NCBI GenBank assembly: GCA_003661385.1
Contig: QMWA01000013.1
Location: forward strand, 1 to 20,072
Direction: 5' to 3'
DNA from: Thermoproteota archaeon
GTDB taxonomy: Archaea; Korarchaeota; Korarchaeia; B14-G2
DNA: 20,072 nt
Positions 15,137-20,072 of this stretch are shown here, one piece after another. The position numbers and the translations under genes were made by a program. The notes under the pieces were generated by a model. The model worked only from the letters and a program-made list of their open reading frames with translations. It searched no databases and was not told where the DNA came from. Numbering within the stretch: position 1 is the stretch's first letter; each line of letters begins with the position of its first letter.

Positions 15137-15146
15137 CTATTAAAAC
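15137..15146 (-). promoter_or_regulatory. Possible TATA box of the small ORF/retropepsin-like copy 1
   Basis: Minus strand GTTTTAATAG, centred about 35 bases before ATG 15106, giving a predicted leader of about 9 bases. The same spacing is seen in copy 2 (box 17391-17400, ATG 17363). The ~215 bases from here to 15362 hold no gene I can support. Confidence 0.4.
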
Positions 15147-15362
15147 TTGAGCTATGCTGATACTGCTATAACTACTAGCTTCAAGGGTGCTTCCTAGCAG
15201 CCCTACTGTCAGGTGCTCCTCTGCTGCTAGTAGCTGCTGGCTTAGCTTCCATAAGCTCTGCTGCCTGCTAGTAGTGGTGTATGATCCCGTTTGCTGCCTG
15301 CTTCACTGCTAAGGACCTTAGAGCAGTGTTTGCTGGCTGAGGCTTCTGCTTTCATTAGGCTG

Positions 15363-15773
15363 CTAGCATGTTGTGTGTATGATTGCTGCTACCCTCTTCC
15401 CCTGAGACTTGAGCCTATTGAACTCCTCTATGGCCTTTGAGGTCTCTAGGATCTTGACTTCTACTGGGAGCTTTTTCACCTGCTCATCTACCTGAACCAT
15501 CTGGTTGTATCCTATGCCTACTATGATAACGTCTGGCTTCTCTTTAAGTAGGGCCTCCACCTCGCTTAGAGGTACATAGTGTGACTTCCTCCTGAGTGAG
15601 AGCCTTCCATCAGCGTGTACTGTGATGTCGAAGTAGGGGACTGGTATGCCACTGTAGACTGTGAAGCCGAATGCATGTAGCCCGAACTTCCCTATGGGAT
15701 TTAAGGCAAGCCATAAGCCTAAAGCTAAGGCTAAGACTAGAATTATGAGCCTCCTCCTCAAGCGCCCCTCCAT
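15363..15773 (-). CDS. Mth938-like domain protein with N-terminal membrane segment
   Basis: The 136-residue protein starts with a basic, hydrophobic segment (MEGRLRRRLIILVLALALGL, residues 1-22) that is probably a membrane anchor. The rest is an Mth938-like (DUF498) domain: FGFTVYSGIPVPYFDITVHA, KPDVIIVGIGYNQMVQVDE with the glycine loop, and the conserved end RVAAIIHTTC. Related domains occur in mitochondrial NDUFAF3 and in small archaeal/bacterial proteins of unknown reaction. ATG 15773 is chosen; AT-rich AAATCTTAAG at 15789-15798 may be its TATA box. It lies upstream of a small ORF plus retropepsin-like gene, and a truncated second copy of the same three genes in the same order lies at 16862-17690. 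Confidence 0.7.
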   Translation of the reverse strand: MEGRLRRRLIILVLALALGLWLALNPIGKFGLHAFGFTVYSGIPVPYFDITVHADGRLSLRRKSHYVPLSEVEALLKEKPDVIIVGIGYNQMVQVDEQVKKLPVEVKILETSKAIEEFNRLKSQGKRVAAIIHTTC

Positions 15774-15842
15774 TCCATGGGTGCTCCCTCTTAAGATTTC
15801 ACTGGTGAGTGCGTGTGCTCTGCTAAGCTGCTTAACTGCTGG

Positions 15843-16643
15843 CTACGTTGACAGAAATCCTCCATCTACTGGTATCACTGCTCTGTTCGCGTATGCTGAT
15901 AGGTCGCTTGCCAGGAATAATGCGACTCTAGCTACCTCACCTGGGTTTCCCGTTCTCTTCGCTGGGAGCCTCTTCATGAACTCCCTAGCCTTCAGGCTGC
16001 CTTCGCCCCAAACTCCCTTGCAGCCTTCTCCACTCCAGGTGTCAGTATCCCACCTGGTACTATCGCATTCACCCTGAAGTTCCTCCCGTACTCCCTTGCC
16101 AGCGACCTGGCCAGCGCTATCACGCCAGCTTTGCTCATGGAGTAGTGTGCAAGCTTCTCCTCGAACGGGGGGTTGCCTCTATGGAGCCTACGTTGATTAT
16201 CACACCTCCCTTGCTTCCTCTCCCCTTTCCCCTTTATCATGTGCTGGCACATCTAGAAGACTGACAGCATGTTGATGTTAAGCACTTCAAGAGGAAGCTC
16301 TCGTCTACCTCAGGGAAGCCCTTAAATGGGTATACTCCAGTGTTTTGACGAGTGTGTCAGGCTCCCTCCCCTTAAGCTTACTCCAAAGCTCATCTACCTC
16401 ACTTCTCTCAGATAAGTCGACTCTATAGGTCTCTACTCTAGCACCTAAGCTCTCAGCCTCACATCTAGTGGCCTCTAGCTTCTCCTCGTCTATATCGACT
16501 AGGATGAAGTTTGAACCTGCTTCAGCAAACCTCAGTGCTATAGCTCTCCCCATACCTGACGCGGAGCCCGTTATCAGAGAGCTCCTGCCCTTAAGTGATA
16601 TCAGCTCAGCTAGAGGAGGGGCACCTACCTTCCCCATAGACAC
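15843..16643 (-). pseudogene. Short-chain dehydrogenase/reductase (SDR), heavily broken
   Basis: Classical SDRs reduce or oxidise keto/hydroxy groups with NAD(P)H. The pieces in order are: Rossmann start SLITGSASGMGRAIALRF, then ILVDIDEEKLEATR and VDLSERSEVDELWSKLKGRE; a damaged NNAG region with a frame change near 16340-16360; FKGFPEVDESFLL; INMLSVF followed by an in-frame [15 protein letters not shown] in another frame; then the catalytic region [20 protein letters not shown] (Y-x3-K intact), [17 protein letters not shown], and after another frame change FMKRLPAKRTGNPGEVARVA and IPVDGGFLST to the stop at 15843-15845. I count about five frame changes and one nonsense codon, so this is a true pseudogene even if some shifts were sequencing errors. 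The start is GTG 16643 or ATG 16637. Confidence 0.88.
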
Positions 16644-16677
16644 CGCCTAAGCTCCCAGTGTAGGGTATCCAACTAAG

Positions 16678-16686
16678 AACTATAAC
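16678..16686 (-). promoter_or_regulatory. Possible TATA box of the SDR remnant
   Basis: Minus strand GTTATAGTT in an AT-rich patch (16671-16708), about 40 bases before GTG 16643, giving a short leader. The rest of 16644-16861 holds only the hairpin at 16757-16781. Confidence 0.35.
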
Positions 16687-16756
16687 ATCTAATATTCCTA
16701 TAACTTAGGCCTCCTACTGCTCACTTACTTAAGCTCTCTGGGGGCAAGGATCTGAG

Positions 16757-16781
16757 AGCTCCCTGTAGGCAGGGAGGAGCT
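16757..16781. terminator. Hairpin between the SDR remnant and retropepsin-like copy 2
   Basis: AGCTCCCTG and CAGGGAGGAGCT pair with a 4-base TAGG loop and one bulged G. It lies about 80 bases beyond the minus-strand gene that ends at 16862 and has no clear T run, so a terminator role is uncertain. Confidence 0.3.
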
Positions 16782-16861
16782 TAGCTTGTAGCAATCTGCA
16801 GGGTGAGAGGACAGAGTCCATCGAGAGGTTCTCTCATGGGAGCACATGTTGTATGCTATTG

Positions 16862-17287
16862 TCATGTGCGCTTTGGCTTCTCGCTTTGCCTGAGCTTTTC
16901 CTTAGGCTCCCATGTAAACCTCCATAAGCCTCTAGCTGCTGCCTCTATAGCTATCTGTAGAGCTTCGATTAGCGTGTCGCTTATAAGTGGCTCATCAGCT
17001 ATAAGTGAGATCACAAGGTCTACTACAATCTCATCTGGTATGTAGTCTTCTGTAACTACTGTCACACTCGCTGCCCTCGGTATATACCACACTCTCAAGG
17101 GGCCTCCTGCTGTGTCGTATGTTGCCTCCTCTGCCTCTGGTGGAGGCGGCCACAGCCCTAGCTCTTTAGCTATGGCTTTTGGTATAAGCAGCTGTGGCGT
17201 AGGAGCCTCGTACCCACTGTTAGCCACAGCCACAGCTTCACATACCTTCTCTCCTCTTCTTATCCTTAGCCTTACCCTCACAACCAC
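16862..17287 (-). CDS. Retropepsin-like (clan AA aspartic protease-like) protein, copy 2
   Basis: The 141-residue intact protein reads MVVRVRLRIRRGEKVCEAVA, then ANSGYEAPTPQLLIPKAIAK followed by LGLWPPPPEA, TYDTAGGPLRVWYIP, and ends with VDLVISLIADEPLISDTLIE and AARGLWRFTWEPKEK. The layout (short beta hairpin, D-[ST]-G position, hydrophobic strand with LIPKAIAKELGLWP, second hairpin) is that of small single-domain archaeal retropepsin-like proteins. The catalytic Asp position is Asn (N23 of NSG), so it is probably not an active protease; a binding or structural role is more likely. GTG 17287 is used; GTG 17281, with AAGGTGG just before it, is an alternative. The gene overlaps the upstream small ORF by 50 bases and is the intact paralogue of the broken copy at 14547-15003. 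Confidence 0.65.
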   Translation of the reverse strand: MVVRVRLRIRRGEKVCEAVAVANSGYEAPTPQLLIPKAIAKELGLWPPPPEAEEATYDTAGGPLRVWYIPRAASVTVVTEDYIPDEIVVDLVISLIADEPLISDTLIEALQIAIEAAARGLWRFTWEPKEKLRQSEKPKRT

Positions 17288-17363
17288 CTTCAGCCACCTT
17301 AGCAGCCACTATCCTACCAACTCTAGCCTTTAAAGCTGCGCGTATCCTCCCTATGAACACCAT
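17238..17363 (-). CDS. Small basic protein, 41 residues, upstream partner of retropepsin-like copy 2
   Basis: The ORF reads MVFIGRIRAALKARVGRIVA and ends in a Lys/Arg-rich tail (KAKDKKRREGM). It overlaps the retropepsin-like gene by 50 bases in another frame. ATG 17363 lies ~32 bases from a TATA box. Position, size, charge and overlap match the 45-residue ORF at 14969-15106, with a loosely shared core around RIRAALKARVG. The same frame stays open a further ~30 codons upstream without a start codon. Function unknown. Confidence 0.4.
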   Translation of the reverse strand: MVFIGRIRAALKARVGRIVAAKVAEGGCEGKAKDKKRREGM

Positions 17364-17390
17364 GCCAACCCTAACATAAGCTGCATCTAA

Positions 17391-17400
17391 GGCTATAAGC
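17391..17400 (-). promoter_or_regulatory. TATA box of the small ORF/retropepsin-like copy 2
   Basis: Minus strand GCTTATAGCC, centred about 32 bases before ATG 17363, which predicts a leader of about 6 bases. No gene is supported between here and 17513. Confidence 0.45.
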
Positions 17401-17513
17401 TTTCCCTTAACAGCATGCTGCCATCTGAAGCTGGCTGCAGGATAGGCTATGCTAGATGCTTCTATCTAGCTTTACCTCTGCCACATGGGGGCCTCAACCC
17501 TCCGTCTCTAGTG

Positions 17514-17690
17514 CTAGCATGTTGTGTGTATAATTGCTGCTATCCTTCTCCCCTGAGACTTCAGCCTGTTGAACTTCTCTATAGCCTTAGATGTCTCTAG
17601 GATCACGACCCTTACTCGAAGCTTCCTGACCTCATCTACCTGAACCATCTCATTATACCCTATGCCTATTATGATCACATCAGGTTCTCT
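17514..17690 (-). pseudogene. Truncated second copy of the Mth938-like gene (last 58 codons)
   Basis: The minus strand encodes REPDVIIIGIGYNEMVQVDE and, after a one-codon gap relative to copy 1, ILETSKAIEKFNRLKSQG and RRIAAIIHTTC with a TAG at 17514-17516. By eye it is about 80-85% identical in protein to the end of the gene at 15363-15773. The membrane segment and first half are missing: homology stops about 70 bases before the start of the divergent ATPase gene, so the insertion or rearrangement that brought the ATPase probably cut it. Confidence 0.85.
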
Positions 17691-17726
17691 CCGAGTTCTC
17701 TAGTTGACGAAGGTGGTGTGCAGGTG

Positions 17727-17737
17727 CTTTTATATTA
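17727..17737 (+). promoter_or_regulatory. TATA box of the ATPase/DUF234 gene
   Basis: CTTTTATATTA is centred about 27 bases before ATG 17760, predicting a leaderless mRNA; no ribosome site precedes the ATG. Confidence 0.6.
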
Positions 17738-17759
17738 CTGTATGTGAAGTATAATACTT

Positions 17760-19148
17760 ATGGTACAGCATTTCATAGATAGGGAACGTGAGCTAAGCTT
17801 CCTAGAGAGGAAGTACAGGGAGAGTGGAGCTCAGCTCATTATAGTCTATGGGAGGAGGAGAGTTGGGAAGACAGAGCTGGTCAAGAAGTTCCTTTCAGGT
17901 AAGCGTGGAGTCTACATGCTATGCACCCGTGATAGTGTAGGAGAGAACATCAAGGAGCTCCGCAGGAAGCTCTACGAGCTAACCGGGAAAAGGTACTTCC
18001 TGATGGTAGAGGCCTCACTCTACGAGCTCCTCAAGCTACTAGCAGAGGAAGTCAGAGAGAAGAGGGTGGTGGTAGCCTTAGACGAGTTCCCATACCTCCT
18101 CGAGCTAGACTCTGGGCTCACCTCAGTGCTCCAGAAGGCCTGGGATGAAGCCCTCAGCAAAACCGGCATATACCTGATCCTCTGCGGGTCAAGCATAGGG
18201 ATGATGGAGACTGAGGTCCTAGGGTATAAGAGCCCCCTATACGGCAGGAGAACTGGAAGCTGGAAGCTCACTCCACTAGAATTCAAGCATATAAGGCACT
18301 TCCTCCCAGAGTACAGCACAGAGGAGCTAGTGAAGGCATGGTGCATTCTAGGTGGAGTACCATACTACCTCAAGCAGTTCACCTCAAGCAAGAGCATAGA
18401 GGAGAACATCAGGGAGAAGATCCTGACCAAAGGCGAGGTGCTGTACAGTGAGCCCCAAATACTCCTCAGAGAGGAGTTCAGAGAGCCCAGAGTATACACT
18501 CTAGTCCTCAAGTACATCTCCCTAGGGTACACGACGCTAGGCGCCCTCTCCTCTGCAACAGGCATCAACAGAGCAAACCTCTCAAAGTACCTCTCCACCC
18601 TAGAGGAGACAGAGATCATAGAGCACATCCTCCCACTAGGGAGGAGGAAGAGAGGGCAGTACATCATAAAAGACCCATTCTTCAACTTCTGGTTCAAGTT
18701 CGTGTACCCAAACCAATCCGACCTGGAGCTAGGCCTAGTAGATGAGGTGTACCAGCGTATCAGCCAGCAGCTAGACAGCTACTACGGAGCCATGTTTGAG
18801 AGGCTAGTCAGCCAGCTAGTCAAAACCAGGGAGCTAAAGCTACCACACCCACCAGCTACAGTAGCGAAGTGGTGGCACAAAGACACTGAGGTAGATGTGG
18901 TAGCCGTAGACCCACAGACAGCCCAGATGACCCTCATAGAGGTGAAGTGGAGCAAGCTCACCAGAAGACAAGCTCAACGCATAATCCTAGGCCTCAAAGA
19001 GAAGGCGGGAAGCATACCATGGAGGAGAGAGGAGAGAAGAGAGCACTACGGGGTAATTGCCAGAGAGGTAGAAGGTAAGGAGAGCCTGAGAGCTCAAGGC
19101 TACATAGCATATGACCTAGGAGACGTGCTCCACAAAGACAACAGATAA
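17760..19148 (+). CDS. Archaeal ATPase (PF01637-type) with C-terminal DUF234 domain
   Basis: The 462-residue protein opens with FIDRERELSFLERKY, the usual start of archaeal STAND-like AAA ATPases, followed by Walker A GRRRVGKT (31-38), Walker B VVVALDEF (103-110) and a sensor-like LILCGSSIGMM. A winged-helix segment follows (LGALSSATGINRANLSKYLS). The C-terminus is DUF234: IIKDPFFNFWFKFVYPNQSD and, further on, EVDVVAVD ... TLIEVKWSK, the D-x(n)-E-x-K pattern of a PD-(D/E)xK nuclease fold. Such genes are numerous and often strain-specific in thermophilic archaea; their role is unproven, with links proposed to mobile elements or defence. It is transcribed alone from its own TATA box and has no obvious partner. 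The frame is intact, unlike most of its neighbours. Confidence 0.88.
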   Translation: MVQHFIDRERELSFLERKYRESGAQLIIVYGRRRVGKTELVKKFLSGKRGVYMLCTRDSVGENIKELRRKLYELTGKRYFLMVEASLYELLKLLAEEVREKRVVVALDEFPYLLELDSGLTSVLQKAWDEALSKTGIYLILCGSSIGMMETEVLGYKSPLYGRRTGSWKLTPLEFKHIRHFLPEYSTEELVKAWCILGGVPYYLKQFTSSKSIEENIREKILTKGEVLYSEPQILLREEFREPRVYTLVLKYISLGYTTLGALSSATGINRANLSKYLSTLEETEIIEHILPLGRRKRGQYIIKDPFFNFWFKFVYPNQSDLELGLVDEVYQRISQQLDSYYGAMFERLVSQLVKTRELKLPHPPATVAKWWHKDTEVDVVAVDPQTAQMTLIEVKWSKLTRRQAQRIILGLKEKAGSIPWRREERREHYGVIAREVEGKESLRAQGYIAYDLGDVLHKDNR

Positions 19149-19614
19149 CAAGCCGCCTACACAGGAAGCCATAGCATAGGAGTGCCCCAACCTCTCTTTA
19201 GATAGTAACAAGCTAAAGCTGATGCAGCTATACCTCGCTCCCCCGGCTTAATCCAACTGACCTAGCTGCGGAATAGGCTTAGGTGGAGCGTGGTACACTG
19301 GTATAGCTGCCCCTCTGGTATGGCTTCTCTTAGGTGCTCAAGCTCAGTGTACTCCTGAACGTCTATCGTTGGATGCACCCTAGATGTCATGGCTCCACTG
19401 AGAAACGCCAGCATTGCAGCTAGGAAAGCCGATGCAGCGAGGACCATGAAGGAGAGCACGTGAGTAAGCCCTGCTGCATCTGCTGTAAGCGCCAGCAGCA
19501 GAAGCCTGCCTCTGAAGCCTCCGGCAGCTAGGCAAGCGAGGTGAGCTGCATGTATTAAGCAGCATGCCTGCTGCGGTCTGAAAGCTTATCTACCTAAGCT
19601 GCCTACAGGCTGTG
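19149..19614. other. 466-base stretch without a convincing gene
   Basis: The only candidate is a minus-strand frame open from about 19588 to a TAG at 19262. It has no start codon before GTG 19459, which would give 65 residues beginning MLSFMVLAASAFLAAMLAFL. The upstream open part is also hydrophobic (GRLLLLALTADAAGL), so this may be the eroded end of a membrane transporter. I see no promoter, ribosome site or recognisable family motif. The TATA-like CTTATCT at 19585-19591 belongs to the next gene. Confidence 0.3.
19584..19592 (+). promoter_or_regulatory. Possible TATA box of the right-edge P-loop gene
   Basis: GCTTATCTA is centred about 27 bases before ATG 19615, fitting leaderless transcription. 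The match to a TATA consensus is only fair. Confidence 0.4.
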
Positions 19615-20072
19615 ATGAGAGTTCTGGTTGTAGGTCTGCTACCATATGACTCTGGGAAGACATCTGTAGCTGCAGCACTAACCTCAGAGCTGAGAGCTAG
19701 GGGAGTTGATGCTATAGCAGCTAAGCCAGTTGGTGCACACAGCGCCTGGAGCCAGCACCATACAGTCGAGCTGAGCTTCAAGCTCGGCCTGCTAGTAGGG
19801 GAGGATGCGTACACCCTATGGCTTGCATCTGGGAAAGCTGAGCCAATAGAGCTCACGTCAACACTAGATGTGCTGACAGCTCCACCAGACCCAGCCAAAG
19901 CCTTCTATGAGGCAGCCTCACAGATCACGTGGCAAGCTGCAGTCATCAGAGAAACCCACTTAGAGGACGCACCTAAAACCAGGCATATCCTAATACCAGA
20001 GAACATAGCTCTCACAACCCCTCCACTGCAAGATGAGCTCCTGAAGCTAGCTTCAGCGCTCAAGGCGGAGCC
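19615..20072 (+). CDS. Predicted P-loop ATPase/GTPase, N-terminal part (runs off right edge)
   Basis: About 152 codons are present. The protein starts MRVLVVGLLPYDSGKTSVAA, a first beta strand running straight into a P-loop of the deviant form PYDSGKTS, like the dethiobiotin-synthetase/MinD-type loops. ELRARGVDAIAAKPVGAHSA follows, matching the KPVxxH-type segment after strand 2 in that superfamily. It resembles the archaeal 'predicted P-loop ATPase/GTPase' proteins of unknown substrate. ATG 19615 is supported by a TATA-like box 27 bases upstream; GTG 19612 is an alternative. No break is seen in the visible part. Confidence 0.65.
   Translation, partial: MRVLVVGLLPYDSGKTSVAAALTSELRARGVDAIAAKPVGAHSAWSQHHTVELSFKLGLLVGEDAYTLWLASGKAEPIELTSTLDVLTAPPDPAKAFYEAASQITWQAAVIRETHLEDAPKTRHILIPENIALTTPPLQDELLKLASALKAE

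Noticed and set aside
1-20072. Search for tRNA, rRNA, CRISPR repeats and transposase genes
   Set aside because: I saw no GGTTCGAATCC-type T-arm, no regularly spaced repeats and no transposase motifs; the direct repeats at 3489 and 4707 are gene-end duplications, not IS ends.

Overview
The window looks like a piece of a thermophilic, sugar-using crenarchaeal (Thermoproteota) genome. The evidence is a LacS-type GH1 glycosidase, a TreT trehalose synthase, a TrmB-type regulator, a UPF0175/PIN toxin-antitoxin pair, AGG/AGA arginine codons, frequent GTG/TTG starts, GGAGGTGATCC-type Shine-Dalgarno sites inside operons, and TATA boxes about 26 bases before leaderless starts. I do not name a genus. 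No tRNA, rRNA, CRISPR array or complete insertion sequence was seen.

Positions 1-14369 form a carbohydrate uptake and conversion locus. A partial sugar-binding protein leaves on the left (minus strand). A GH1 beta-glycosidase (frameshifted at a run of six C) and treT run rightward with a 4-base overlap. A long leftward operon, malE-malF-malG-malK-GT2 glycosyltransferase-GalT-like, starts at a promoter near 11137. The same AT-rich box appears to serve a rightward operon of a trmB-like regulator and a putative glycoside hydrolase (GHL6 barrel plus GATase-like domain). Gene content resembles the trehalose/maltose (mal-treT-trmB) cluster of Thermococcales, so the likely job is import of an alpha-glucoside, its hydrolysis or glycosyl transfer, and trehalose/compatible-solute metabolism under TrmB control.

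Between treT and the GalT-like gene sits about 1.1 kb with an intact UPF0175 antitoxin and a dead PIN toxin, bracketed by two diverged direct copies of one ~130-bp segment. Each copy carries both the treT tail (plus strand) and the galT tail (minus strand). The two genes therefore once overlapped tail-to-tail, and the insertion duplicated the junction while leaving each gene a full 3' end.

Positions 14370-20072 are an accessory, partly decayed region. A three-part module (Mth938-like protein, small basic ORF, retropepsin-like protein with altered catalytic Asp) occurs twice in the same order. Copy 1 has a frameshifted retropepsin-like gene; copy 2 keeps only the last 58 codons of the Mth938 gene. 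A badly broken SDR oxidoreductase lies between them. Then follow an intact archaeal ATPase/DUF234 gene with a leaderless promoter, a 466-base stretch with only a doubtful hydrophobic frame, and the start of a P-loop protein that leaves the window on the right.
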